DNA of 64,000 nt, from positions 1-64,000 of the forward strand of contig NZ_QUET01000017.1 in the NCBI RefSeq assembly GCF_003478445.1, read 5' to 3'. Of the stretch, positions 1-8,119 are shown one piece after another. Each line of letters opens with the position of its first letter. Within the stretch, counting starts at the first letter, position 1. The position numbers and the translations under genes were made by a program. This DNA comes from Roseburia sp. AM59-24XD (GTDB lineage Bacteria; Bacillota; Clostridia; Lachnospirales; Lachnospiraceae). The notes beneath the pieces are model-generated. The model searched no databases and was not told the DNA's origin. It was given only the letters and a program-made list of their open reading frames with translations.

Positions 1-148
1 ATAATATAAAATTCTGGGAAATACTGCATTGTATTCTCCCATGCAACCGTCAACATATCAGTTCATTATAAAAATATCAAATTTTTGTCTTGACAACTGA
101 GCCATTATATTTTTCTGGTACCTGATCGCACGGGTGTTCCGGTTTATC

Positions 149-487
149 ATGCTACTTGATGACATATGGACTCTCGGAATTTATATTGGTGTCTATGTGG
201 TCTTTATTCTGGACATTGTGTCGTATGTCACCATGATATTTCATGACCGGTACAGCTATCTGACCGCGGAAGGCGTGATGACGAGTGTCGCCGTTCTTCG
301 CTGGGAGAAGTTCGACTTTGCATGGCAGCAGCCGGCAAACGGAGAGCTTTCGCAGGTGCTGATGGTATCCACACCCAAAGATAACGTTCCATACCGCTTT
401 GAGTTTAGCCGTGTCGACTGCAAACGTGCGCATGAGATCGTTGCCAGTCATATCAATGTAGAAGAGAACACGAAGGGAGATGTCACA
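149..487 (+). CDS. Hypothetical membrane protein fragment, open into the next gene
   Basis: Open frame of about 113 codons with no stop before the aldo/keto reductase that follows in the same frame. It starts with a hydrophobic helix (roughly residues 8-30) and continues as a soluble part with the motif GVMTSVAVLRWEKFDF, which faintly resembles the PH-like DUF5673 family (a weak resemblance from memory). The reductase has its own ribosome site and ATG at 488, so this stretch is more likely a separate upstream gene whose stop has been lost or shifted by an indel than a true N-terminal domain. The frame is also open back to about 101, where a TGA stands; the true start is unknown and may lie before the window. 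Confidence 0.35.
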
Positions 488-1297
488 ATGATATCATTAA
501 GTAATGGGATTAAGATGCCGGTGATTGGTCTCGGTGTCTATAAAATGAACGCCGGAGACGAGATGAATAACGCTATCAAGGCTGCATACGATGCCGGTTA
601 CCGGCTTTTCGATACTGCACAGATGTATGGTAATGAAAAGGCTCTGGGAGATGCATTGATCGCCAATGGAATTCCACGTTCAGAAGTTTTTCTGGTAAGC
701 AAGGTGGATAACGGCAATCAATGGTATCAGGAGACCATGAAAAGTCTTCATGAGACACTGGATAAGCTGCAGACAACATATCTGGATTCCTTTCTGATCC
801 ATTGGCCAGGGCAGAATAAAGAGAGAATGTTAAGCACCTGGCATGCCATGGAGGAGGCTTATCAACAGGGACTCGTGCACAGCATTGGTGTCTGCAATTT
901 TGAAATCTGCCAGCTCGAATTTCTTCTGGCACACTGCCAGATTTCTCCAATGATCAATCAGATTGAGAACAGTCCGCTGATGCACGATACAGAGCTTACC
1001 GATTACTGTAAGACGCATGATATCCGGATTATGGCATGGGCTCCGTTGCAGCGTGGCAAATTTAACGATACACTGGCAGAAATGGCAGGACGCTATCAGA
1101 AAACGCCGGCACAGATCCTGCTTCGCTGGAATATCGAACAGGGTATTATTCCGATTCCAAAGTCCAAGAATCCGGACAGACTGCGTGAAAATATCGCTGT
1201 CTTTGATTTTAAATTGACTGCAGAAGATATGAAAACTCTGAATCAGATGAATCAGGGGAAACGAACAAGCTTTGATCCGCTGACCTTTGATTTCTGA
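488..1297 (+). CDS. Aldo/keto reductase, AKR5/2,5-diketogluconate reductase type
   Basis: 269-residue NADPH-dependent aldehyde/ketone reductase of the cytoplasm; the physiological substrate is not evident. The catalytic tetrad is visible as Asp42 and Tyr47 (FDTAQMYGNE), Lys72 (VSKVDN) and His105 (LIHWPG). The C-terminal cofactor-binding motif IPIPKSKNPDRLREN is present. ATG 488 is chosen because an AGGGAG site lies about 8 bases upstream and the protein then starts as family members do (ISLSNGIKMPVIGLG). The open frame extends further upstream, but that part is not reductase-like. Length is normal for the family. No operon partner points to a pathway. Confidence 0.9.
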   Translation: MISLSNGIKMPVIGLGVYKMNAGDEMNNAIKAAYDAGYRLFDTAQMYGNEKALGDALIANGIPRSEVFLVSKVDNGNQWYQETMKSLHETLDKLQTTYLDSFLIHWPGQNKERMLSTWHAMEEAYQQGLVHSIGVCNFEICQLEFLLAHCQISPMINQIENSPLMHDTELTDYCKTHDIRIMAWAPLQRGKFNDTLAEMAGRYQKTPAQILLRWNIEQGIIPIPKSKNPDRLRENIAVFDFKLTAEDMKTLNQMNQGKRTSFDPLTFDF

Positions 1298-1403
1298 TCA
1301 CTCGATACGGTAAGAGAGCAGTTTGCTCTTTGATCACCGAAGTAAAAGCAGGGGAATAAATCGCTTATCTATAAGATCATTTATCACAGATATAAGGAGA
1401 TGT

Positions 1404-1958
1404 ATGAAGAACATATATCACGATCAGAACATATACCGGGGTGAGCTTATGCTTCGCCCGGTGGAACAATCAGATATCAGTGCCATCGAATCGATCGTGA
1501 CCGATCCGGGGATCACGATGATGCTGGATTTTCCGAAGAGGGATTATGAAGAAGCCAGAACCTTTGTTGACTGGGCAGCAAGACAATGGCATTATCCGGT
1601 TCCGAAGGACCGTATATTTGTCATCATCCGGTCGGATCAGATCGTTGGTCTCATTGATCTGGAGACAATAGAAGAACCGGACGTTTTTGAGATCGGATGG
1701 CTTTTACGTCCTGACCAGCGCAATCAGGGGATTGCCACAGGGGCAGCGCAGATGCTTACCGAATACGGCTTTGAAAAGCTGCATGCCACAAAGCTTACCG
1801 CGCACTGTGACTGCAAAAACATCCCGTCTAAGAAAGTGATGATTAAGCTTGGAATGAAAAGAACCGAAGAGCCGGGGAAGCGGATCTATCCGAGAACCGG
1901 TCAGCAAGCATTCGAATATACCTATGAACGAATGGCGGAAACCAATACTGTCCGATGA
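1404..1958 (+). CDS. GNAT family N-acetyltransferase (RimJ/RimL-like)
   Basis: 184-residue acyl-CoA-dependent acetyltransferase. The N-terminal YRGELMLRPVEQSDISAIE is the usual first strand and helix of RimJ/RimL-type GNATs. The acetyl-CoA loop is LRPDQRNQGIATGAAQML (around residue 110), and the C-terminal motif ENxxSxxVxxKLGM appears here as NIPSKKVMIKLGM. These families acetylate protein N-termini, amino sugars or small amines; nothing here decides which. ATG 1404 follows AGGAG with a slightly short 4-base gap; ATG 1449 is an alternative but would cut the first strand. It stands alone between the reductase and the Dabb gene. Confidence 0.8.
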   Translation: MKNIYHDQNIYRGELMLRPVEQSDISAIESIVTDPGITMMLDFPKRDYEEARTFVDWAARQWHYPVPKDRIFVIIRSDQIVGLIDLETIEEPDVFEIGWLLRPDQRNQGIATGAAQMLTEYGFEKLHATKLTAHCDCKNIPSKKVMIKLGMKRTEEPGKRIYPRTGQQAFEYTYERMAETNTVR

Positions 1959-2068
1959 TATATTTCGATCAGTTTTAGTTACCTATTCTCATCAGATGGT
2001 GTATAATCAATTTGTATGTTCTTTTGATGGGATTATTGGTTTGTTATTACAGATCTCATGCAAAAGGA

Positions 2069-2097
2069 TTGACACGGAAAGGCAGGTTTTATATTAT
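2069..2097 (+). promoter_or_regulatory. Candidate sigma-A promoter ahead of luxS
   Basis: TTGACA at 2069-2074 and TATTAT at 2092-2097 with a 17-base spacer. The -10 overlaps the ATG of the Dabb gene, so a transcript from here would start inside that gene and serve luxS-mtnN. A second extended -10 (TGGTGTATAAT, 1998-2007) lies upstream without a clear -35. Confidence 0.45.
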
Positions 2098-2398
2098 GAT
2101 AAGACATATTCTGTTCTGGAACTATACCGATACCGTCAAGAATCAGCACAGAGAAGCAGAAGCATTACAGTTTCTGCAGGATTCTGTTGCAACCATGAAC
2201 GGACACATTGACGGACTTTTAAAGGCAGAGATTGGAACAAATCTTGCCGGTGGATACGATCTGGTATTTTATGCGGAACTAGAAGATACAGATGCACTAA
2301 ATGCATTCCGGGATCATCCGCTTCACGCCGCACACAGGGAAAGATGCAAGGATATCGTAACAGACAGGCTCTGCGGAGACCTGATCACAACAATATAA
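2096..2398 (+). CDS. Dabb (stress-response A/B barrel) domain protein
   Basis: 100-residue protein made of a single ferredoxin-like dimeric alpha/beta barrel (Dabb). It begins MIRHILFWNYTD, matching the family opening 'ikHivlfk', and has the typical central AGGYDLVFYAELEDTDALNAFRDHPLH. Family members form small dimers; most have unknown roles and a few are cyclases or oxygenases. It sits 19 bases upstream of luxS and probably is cotranscribed with it, though a strong promoter overlaps its start. A purine-rich GGAAAGGCAGG precedes ATG 2096. Function in the methyl cycle is not implied by the fold. Confidence 0.8.
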   Translation: MIRHILFWNYTDTVKNQHREAEALQFLQDSVATMNGHIDGLLKAEIGTNLAGGYDLVFYAELEDTDALNAFRDHPLHAAHRERCKDIVTDRLCGDLITTI

Positions 2399-2417
2399 CG
2401 GAGGAATCAATATTATC

Positions 2418-2897
2418 ATGGAAAAGATCACAAGTTTTACCATTGACCACATTAAGCTGCAGCCCGGGGTTTATGTTTCCAGAAAGGATCCGGTCGGCGA
2501 TCAGACGATCACAACCTTCGATCTGCGTATGACTTCCCCGAATGAGGAGCCGGTCATGAACACGGCAGAGATGCATACGATCGAACATCTTGCAGCAACA
2601 TTTTTGAGGAATCATACGAATTACGGCAGCAAGACGATCTATTTCGGACCGATGGGCTGCCGCACCGGCTTTTATCTCTTGCTGGCTGGCGACTACGAAT
2701 CCGGGGATATCGTGCCGTTAATGATCGAGATGTTTGAATTTATCCGTGATTTTCACGATGAAGTACCGGGCGCAAGTCCAAAGGACTGCGGCAATTATTT
2801 GGATATGAATCTTGGCATGGCAAATTATCTGGCAAAGAAGTATCTGGACGAAGTCCTGTATCACATTGACGAGAGCAGACTGGTATATCCAAAGTAA
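2418..2897 (+). CDS. luxS: S-ribosylhomocysteine lyase
   Basis: 159-residue LuxS, which cleaves S-ribosylhomocysteine to homocysteine and DPD, the precursor of AI-2. The metal site is visible as HTIEH (residues 53-57, the HxxEH motif) plus Cys124 in KDCGNY, and the catalytic cysteine lies in GPMGCRTGF (Cys81). Length and motif order are standard. It is followed after 27 bases by mtnN, which makes its substrate, so the pair is the two-step activated methyl cycle branch. The ATG is preceded by a GGAGG site at 2400-2404, about 13 bases upstream. Confidence 0.97.
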   Translation: MEKITSFTIDHIKLQPGVYVSRKDPVGDQTITTFDLRMTSPNEEPVMNTAEMHTIEHLAATFLRNHTNYGSKTIYFGPMGCRTGFYLLLAGDYESGDIVPLMIEMFEFIRDFHDEVPGASPKDCGNYLDMNLGMANYLAKKYLDEVLYHIDESRLVYPK

Positions 2898-2924
2898 TGA
2901 GACATAAAGAAAAGAGGTAGAGCA

Positions 2925-3629
2925 TTGAAAATTGGAATTATTGGAGCAATGGAGCTTGAGGTTGCCACATTAAAGCAGGAGTTGACACAGGTTGTGTGCA
3001 AGAACGTGGCCGGTATGGAATTTTATGACGGACTGCTTGATAAAGTACCGGTCGTTGTTGTACGGTGCGGTGTCGGAAAGGTCAATGCCGCCATGTGCGT
3101 GCAGATCTTAAATGATGTTTATCAGGTAAGCCATGTGATCAATACCGGTGTAGCCGGTGGCTTAAATGCCGGACTTAACATTGGAGATATTCTTATCTCA
3201 AATGCAGCCCTGCAGCATGATATGAACGTTGAGCCGCTTGGATATGCACCGGGACAGATTCCGGGGGGTGATACGCTTTCCTTCCCGGCAGATACGCAAA
3301 TGAAGAATGATGCCATCGCCTGCTGTAAAAATGTTAATCCGGATATCAACGTGATGGAAGGACTTGTGGTAAGCGGTGATCAGTTTATTGCAGAGCAGTC
3401 TGTCAGAGAGCATCTGATCCGGGATTTCCACGGCGACTGTGCAGAGATGGAGGGCGCTGCCATCGCACAGGCAGCTTATCTGAACAAACTGCCGTTTGTG
3501 ATCATCCGCGCAATTTCCGACAAGGCAGATCATTCCGCACAGATGGACTATCCGACCTTTGAAAAGCAGGCGGCAAAGCACTGTGCAAATCTGGTATCTG
3601 CATTCGTCAAAAGCTATCAGGCAAAGTAA
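2925..3629 (+). CDS. mtnN: 5'-methylthioadenosine/S-adenosylhomocysteine nucleosidase
   Basis: 234-residue MTA/SAH nucleosidase (Pfs). It hydrolyses SAH to adenine and S-ribosylhomocysteine, feeding LuxS encoded just upstream. The family opening KIGIIGAMELEVATLK, the NTGVAGGL loop, the catalytic SGDQFI...EMEGAAIAQ region and the terminal RAISDKAD with its conserved Asp are all present. Start is TTG at 2925, preceded by AAGAGG. Together with metF further along the window this covers methyl-group recycling. Normal length. Confidence 0.96.
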   Translation: MKIGIIGAMELEVATLKQELTQVVCKNVAGMEFYDGLLDKVPVVVVRCGVGKVNAAMCVQILNDVYQVSHVINTGVAGGLNAGLNIGDILISNAALQHDMNVEPLGYAPGQIPGGDTLSFPADTQMKNDAIACCKNVNPDINVMEGLVVSGDQFIAEQSVREHLIRDFHGDCAEMEGAAIAQAAYLNKLPFVIIRAISDKADHSAQMDYPTFEKQAAKHCANLVSAFVKSYQAK

Positions 3630-3660
3630 AAGACAATAATGGATAAATGGGGGCACACAT

Positions 3661-4650
3661 ATGTATACACCAAATGACAAGCGTTACGACAATATGATCT
3701 ATAGCCGCTGTGGTAAAAGTGGTTTGAAACTGCCGAAGATCTCACTGGGCTTCTGGCAGAATTTTGGGTACCGGTCTGATTTTGCGAATATGGAAGAGAT
3801 GGTACATACGGCATTTGATCTTGGTATCACACATTTCGATCTCGCCAATAATTATGGCAATCCATACAACGGCAGTGCCGAGGAGAATTTCGGCAGGATC
3901 CTTGACCGTGGGATGCGTCCGTTTCGTGATGAAATGTGCATCTCCACAAAAGCAGGCTATGAGATGTGGGACGGACCTTACGGCGACCGTAACGGTTCCC
4001 GCAAATATCTGATTGCTTCGCTGGATCAAAGCCTGAAACGGATGAAATTAGATTATGTCGATATCTTTTATCATCATGTGTATGATCCGGATACGCCCAT
4101 GGAGGAGACTGCCTGTGCCCTTGACCAGATCGTGCGTCAGGGTAAGGCACTGTATGTCGGCGTCTCCAATTACAATAAAGAGCAGACAAAGCGAATGCAG
4201 GAACTCTTAACAGAACTTAAAACACCGTTTATTATCAATCAGCCGTCTTACTCAATGCTGAACCGTTGGATCGAAGAGGATGGGCTGGATGAATATGCTT
4301 ACGAAAGCGGGATTGGACTTGCGGTATTCTCCCCATTATCCCAGGGCTTTTTAACAGACCGGTATTTAAACGGGATCCCGGCTGATTCACGGATCGGTAA
4401 GGGCAATACATGGCTTGGTGACCAGCTTGACGATGCGATGCTTACCCGCTTAAATGCACTCAATCAGATTGCAAAAAGCAGAGAGCAGACGTTGTCTGAA
4501 ATGGCATTGTCATGGTGTCTATCCAATAAAGCGGTCACAACAGTGCTTGCCGGTGCAAGCAGTCCGGCGCAGATCAGGACAAACACAGCATGTCTGAAGC
4601 ATCTTGATTTTACCGATGAGGAACAGGTGCAGATCCGTGCCCTGCTGTAA
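3661..4650 (+). CDS. Aldo/keto reductase, YghZ/L-glyceraldehyde-3-phosphate reductase type
   Basis: 329-residue AKR14-like oxidoreductase. The pattern SGLKLPKISLGFWQNFG at the start, HFDLANNYGNPYNGSAE (Asp and Tyr of the tetrad), STKAGY (Lys) and DIFYHHVYDP (His) give the catalytic set. The insert NGSRKYLIASLDQSLKRM is typical of YghZ and Kv-beta-like members, which reduce L-glyceraldehyde 3-phosphate or methylglyoxal. The C-terminal cofactor motif TVLAGASSPAQIRTN is present. ATG 3661 follows GGGGG. The next gene starts 14 bases after its stop and may be cotranscribed. Confidence 0.9.
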   Translation: MYTPNDKRYDNMIYSRCGKSGLKLPKISLGFWQNFGYRSDFANMEEMVHTAFDLGITHFDLANNYGNPYNGSAEENFGRILDRGMRPFRDEMCISTKAGYEMWDGPYGDRNGSRKYLIASLDQSLKRMKLDYVDIFYHHVYDPDTPMEETACALDQIVRQGKALYVGVSNYNKEQTKRMQELLTELKTPFIINQPSYSMLNRWIEEDGLDEYAYESGIGLAVFSPLSQGFLTDRYLNGIPADSRIGKGNTWLGDQLDDAMLTRLNALNQIAKSREQTLSEMALSWCLSNKAVTTVLAGASSPAQIRTNTACLKHLDFTDEEQVQIRALL

Positions 4651-4664
4651 CAGGAGGAATGAGA

Positions 4665-4931
4665 ATGTTTGATTTTTTGACTCATCTTGGGAAGAATAAA
4701 GAACTCGAAGCGCTGATGCAGGAGATTGATTCCAATCTTGCGAACAATTATAAGGACGCCGCCCAGGAGGCACTTGCCCGGTTTGAACAGAAGATGTGCG
4801 ACCTGACGGCACAGGGAAGTTTAAAGCCGAAATCACAGAAGGAGTATGCCGATAAACTGGTGGGCTACAAGCAGACGCTCAAGGGATTTTCACATAAGGA
4901 TCAGAAGCCATACTGGGAATCGAATTCCTGA
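4665..4931 (+). CDS. Hypothetical small protein
   Basis: 88-residue soluble, largely helical and charged protein, not recognised. It starts MFDFLTHLGKNKELEALM and ends DQKPYWESNS. ATG 4665 is preferred over ATG 4659 because the AGGAGG site at 4652-4657 would leave only one base before the latter. It lies directly after the aldo/keto reductase and before a strong terminator, so it is the last gene of that unit. Confidence 0.7.
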   Translation: MFDFLTHLGKNKELEALMQEIDSNLANNYKDAAQEALARFEQKMCDLTAQGSLKPKSQKEYADKLVGYKQTLKGFSHKDQKPYWESNS

Positions 4932-4973
4932 TAATATAAGTTATTTGCTTACCGCATTATGAATATAATTTTT

Positions 4974-5009
4974 AAACTCGCTTAAGCCTTACGGTCTAAG
5001 CGAGTTTTT
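4974..5009 (+). terminator. Rho-independent terminator
   Basis: Eleven-base perfect stem AAACTCGCTTA / TAAGCGAGTTT with a 12-base loop, followed by TTT. Ends the transcript of the reductase and hypothetical gene. Confidence 0.9.
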
Positions 5010-5012
5010 GTT

Positions 5013-5039
5013 CCGGTATAGGAAAATGCTCATAATGTA
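5013..5039 (+). repeat. Short intergenic repeat, copy 1
   Basis: Contains GGTATAGGAAAATGCTC (5015-5031), found again exactly at 14055-14071; the next eight bases match except at two positions. Both copies lie directly after a terminator. Nature unknown. Confidence 0.5.
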
Positions 5040-5064
5040 GTGTTCAAAGATCTGTTACTTATCT

Positions 5065-6312
5065 TTATCCGATCAGCTTATGCTTCTTTACAGCCGGAGC
5101 GATCGAAAGCTTCGGGTGGTATAAAGGGATCAGTGTTGCCTGCACCGCATGGTAAAGATCGGATTTTCCCGGCCATACCGTGTCAAGCAGCTTGTTATCA
5201 CGATCAAGCTGGTGAAACCATGAGCCTGTCTTATGATCCCAGACAATCTCATCGAGATACTGAAGAAACATGCTGTAATCCTCGGCATATTCTGCTTCGC
5301 CGGTTACATGCCAGAGGACAGAAGAGGTGTTGATCGCTTCTGCAAGAGTCCAGTGCATCCGGTCATGCACCACAGGCTTTCCATTCCAGTCTGTGGTATA
5401 GACAAGTCCCGGCGCACCGTCAACATTCCAGGCATCTGTTACGGCACGGCGGTATAACTTCTTTGCGGCAGTCAGATAGCTGGCAGCCGCTGTAGTGTTG
5501 TCCGAAAAAGTGGACAGTGCCCACTGCGAGATCAGTCTCGCCCACTCGATACCATGTCCCGGTGTCGCGCCGTACGGCTTAAACGGATCGTCCGGATGGT
5601 CCCTGTTGCATTCTAAATCTGCCTCCCAGGAAGACGTAAAATGCTCCGGAATACGCCAGTCATTCTCATCAGCCCAGCCGATCACATGATCAATGATGCG
5701 TCCGGCACGCATACGGTATTTCTCATCGCCGGTGACGTCCGCAGCCGAAAGAAATGCTTCCACCGTATGCATATTGGCATTTAAGCCACGGTAATCATCA
5801 AGCTCTGTAAACTCTGTATTCCAGGTATCACAGGAAAGTCCCTCTGTTTCATTCCAGAAGTATTTATCATAAATAGCCAGTGCATCCTGAAGAAGTGCAT
5901 CTGCCTGATCGATTTCTGCAAGCACACCGGAGGATGCAGCAAGAATAACAAACGCATGTGCATAGCACTGCTTGTTCGGAAGAATGGAGCCATCTGCAGT
6001 AAGTCCCGCATACCAGCCACCGTTTTTGTCATCGTGCAGTTCCCCGCAAAGTCCTTTGATCGCAGCGGATGCAAGTTCTTTACTGCCCGGATGTGAAAGA
6101 AAACTTCCGAGACAATATACATGCGCCATGCGGCTTGTGATCCATGTTTCACGGTTTCGTGTTTTCCATGGGGTTCCGTCATCGCCGAGATAATAAGAAC
6201 TTCCCTTCGAAGAAGGAAACTTGTGCCCAAAGGACAGAAGCTCATTTCGTGCCTTTTTTAAAAAGTCGCTATTCTGCGCAGTGTCAATTTGATATTGCCT
6301 CTCCATATTCAT
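5065..6312 (-). CDS. AGE-family epimerase/isomerase (YihS/mannose isomerase-like)
   Basis: 415-residue (alpha/alpha)6-barrel sugar epimerase/isomerase. The motifs TRNRETWITSRMAHVYCLG, LNANMHTVEAFL, PDDPFKPYGATPGHGIEWARL and GSWFHQLDRDN match the AGE superfamily and especially the YihS/D-mannose isomerase branch, whose catalytic histidines sit in NMHTVE, GHGIEW and the terminal WFHQLD segment. Likely substrate is free mannose/fructose or a related ketose pair; this is inferred from the family. ATG 6312 follows GCAGGAG, and further upstream ATGs in frame lack a ribosome site. It is transcribed alone, convergent with the hypothetical gene on its left. Confidence 0.88.
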   Translation of the reverse strand: MNMERQYQIDTAQNSDFLKKARNELLSFGHKFPSSKGSSYYLGDDGTPWKTRNRETWITSRMAHVYCLGSFLSHPGSKELASAAIKGLCGELHDDKNGGWYAGLTADGSILPNKQCYAHAFVILAASSGVLAEIDQADALLQDALAIYDKYFWNETEGLSCDTWNTEFTELDDYRGLNANMHTVEAFLSAADVTGDEKYRMRAGRIIDHVIGWADENDWRIPEHFTSSWEADLECNRDHPDDPFKPYGATPGHGIEWARLISQWALSTFSDNTTAAASYLTAAKKLYRRAVTDAWNVDGAPGLVYTTDWNGKPVVHDRMHWTLAEAINTSSVLWHVTGEAEYAEDYSMFLQYLDEIVWDHKTGSWFHQLDRDNKLLDTVWPGKSDLYHAVQATLIPLYHPKLSIAPAVKKHKLIG

Positions 6313-6387
6313 CGTACTCCTGCCTTTCTGTATGCCTTGTATTTTGCTGCTTCTTATTATACGTTTCTTACCATGAAATCTCAATCA

Positions 6388-6415
6388 TTGATTTTTGGAT
6401 AAAGTGTATTATAAT
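6388..6415 (+). promoter_or_regulatory. Candidate promoter for the MATE gene
   Basis: TTGATT (6388-6393), 16-base spacer, TATAAT (6410-6415), 146 bases before the MATE start. Confidence 0.45.
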
Positions 6416-6561
6416 AGAATTGTTCCCTGTTCTGGGAAGAGTGCGGAGTAATTTCATTTACTTTGTATAACCGGCATCTCTGTTTTATTTATATTTAGAA
6501 GAGTGCAGGAGGAATGCGCGGTTGCAGGGAACATTTACTATATGATGACAGGTGAAGGAAT

Positions 6562-7893
6562 ATGTATTATGATCTGACAAGAGGCAGCATATCGAAGTCT
6601 CTTTTCTTTTTTGCCCTTCCGATGATGGCAGGAAATCTTTTGCAGCAATTTTACAATATCGCAGATACTCTGATCGTCGGTCGTGTTCTTGGAACCAATG
6701 CACTTGCTGCAGTCGGCTCTGCCTACACGTTGATGACGTTTTTGACATCCATATTCTTAGGACTCAGTATGGGGGCCGGTGCGCTTTTCTCAATCTACCG
6801 TGGAAAGGGAGAGAAGGAAGCTCTGAAAGCGGCAGTCTTTCATGCCTTTGTGCTGATCATGGCAGTGACGGTTGTATTAAACGCATTTGTATATCTGTTC
6901 TTAGAGCCGATTTTGATATTTTTGTGCGTGCCTGCGGAAGTGATCGAGCCGATGCGTCAGTATCTCCGGATCATATTTGCGGGACTGATCGCAACCTCGG
7001 TTTATAACTTTTTTGCATGCATGCTGCGTGCCATTGGCAACTCAGCCGTTCCGCTTTATTTTCTTGCGGTGTCTGCTGTCCTGAATATCGGTCTCGACCT
7101 TTTATTTATCATCGGGTTTCATTGGGGTATCAGCGGCGCTGCGATCGCAACGATTATAGCTCAGTACATTGCAGGGATCGGCATTGTGCTCTACGCTCTC
7201 CGGTGCTGCCGTGATATCGTTTCCGGATGGAAGAATGTCCCATTTAATGGACAGATTTTAAAGAAGATCATCAATCTTTCCGCACTGACCTGTCTGCAGC
7301 AGTCGGTAATGAATTTTGGTATCCTGATGGTGCAGGGGCTGGTCAACAGCTTTGGTTCTGTGATCATGGCAGCCTTTGCAGCTGCCGTTAAGATCGACAC
7401 GTTTGCGTACCTGCCGGTGCAGGATTTTGGCAATGCCTTCTCCACCTTTGTGGCACAGAATTACGGTGCCGGCAACAAAGACCGTATCCGTCTTGGAACA
7501 AAGCAGGCATTTAAAATGAGTATTTTGTTCAGTCTTGTGATCTCGGCGCTTGTATTTATATTTGCCGCACCGCTGATGGAAATTTTCGTGGATTACTCCG
7601 CACAGGACGTCATCGCTGCAGGTGTCCGTTATCTGCGGATCGAGGGAAGCTTTTACTGCGGGATCGGCTGTCTGTTTCTTCTGTACGGATATTATCGCGC
7701 CGTCAACCATGCAGAAATGTCCGTGGTGCTTACCGTGATCTCTCTGGGGCTTCGTGTTGCTCTGGCATACCTGTTCTCAGGCTTTATCGGCGTGACCGGA
7801 ATCTGGATCTCGATTCCGATCGGATGGGTTCTTGCAGATATTGTCGGGATTTTGTACATGTCTGTTGAACAAAAACGTCTTGACATATCCTGA
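6562..7893 (+). CDS. MATE family efflux transporter
   Basis: 443-residue integral membrane protein with about 12 hydrophobic segments and the two MatE repeats. The opening DLTRGSISKSLFFFALPMMAGNLLQQFYNIADTLIVGR is the classic first helix of the DinF/NorM-like branch common in Firmicutes, with the second repeat beginning near LKKIINLSALTCLQQSVMNFGI. It would export cationic drugs or metabolites using a Na+ or H+ gradient; the substrate cannot be told. It stands alone before the riboswitch-controlled ATPase gene. A weak AGGTGAAGGA site precedes ATG 6562. Confidence 0.93.
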   Translation: MYYDLTRGSISKSLFFFALPMMAGNLLQQFYNIADTLIVGRVLGTNALAAVGSAYTLMTFLTSIFLGLSMGAGALFSIYRGKGEKEALKAAVFHAFVLIMAVTVVLNAFVYLFLEPILIFLCVPAEVIEPMRQYLRIIFAGLIATSVYNFFACMLRAIGNSAVPLYFLAVSAVLNIGLDLLFIIGFHWGISGAAIATIIAQYIAGIGIVLYALRCCRDIVSGWKNVPFNGQILKKIINLSALTCLQQSVMNFGILMVQGLVNSFGSVIMAAFAAAVKIDTFAYLPVQDFGNAFSTFVAQNYGAGNKDRIRLGTKQAFKMSILFSLVISALVFIFAAPLMEIFVDYSAQDVIAAGVRYLRIEGSFYCGIGCLFLLYGYYRAVNHAEMSVVLTVISLGLRVALAYLFSGFIGVTGIWISIPIGWVLADIVGILYMSVEQKRLDIS

Positions 7894-7929
7894 TACGCCC
7901 GTTATACTGATTTTAATTTAATAAACACG

Positions 7930-8012
7930 CATGTAAGGGGAGTAATTTAAATGCATTGTCAACAATCTCGGCGCACGCGCCTGGTGATGCATACCGCTTA
8001 ATATTTGTTCGG
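7930..8012 (+). ncRNA. yybP-ykoY (manganese) riboswitch aptamer
   Basis: The invariant AAGGGGAGTA core is at 7935-7944. It is followed by the ATGCAT (7951-7956) / ATGCAT (7987-7992) stem that encloses the conserved GTCAA, then a GGCGC-ACG-CGCC hairpin and CTGGTG, ending in ACCGC. This order (GGGGAGUA, stem, GUCAA, hairpin, CCGG/CUGG-like strand, closing stem) matches the Mn2+-sensing yybP-ykoY family. It lies just upstream of a P-type cation ATPase, a usual target of this class. A terminator hairpin follows at once, so Mn2+ should promote read-through. Confidence 0.82.
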
Positions 8013-8014
8013 TT

Positions 8015-8086
8015 ATGAGACTTTTCATGCAGAGTCAGATCATTTAATGGATCTTATTCTGCATGTGAGGTCTCATTTTATTTTAC
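8015..8086 (+). terminator. Riboswitch expression-platform terminator
   Basis: Long two-part hairpin: ATGAGAC (8015-8021) with GTCTCAT (8070-8076), and CATGCAGA (8026-8033) with TCTGCATG (8058-8065), followed by TTTTATTTTA. It lies between aptamer and ATPase gene, as expected for transcriptional control. Confidence 0.85.
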
Positions 8087-8119
8087 AAAATTTTATCAGA
8101 AAGAGAGAGGTAAAAAGGT

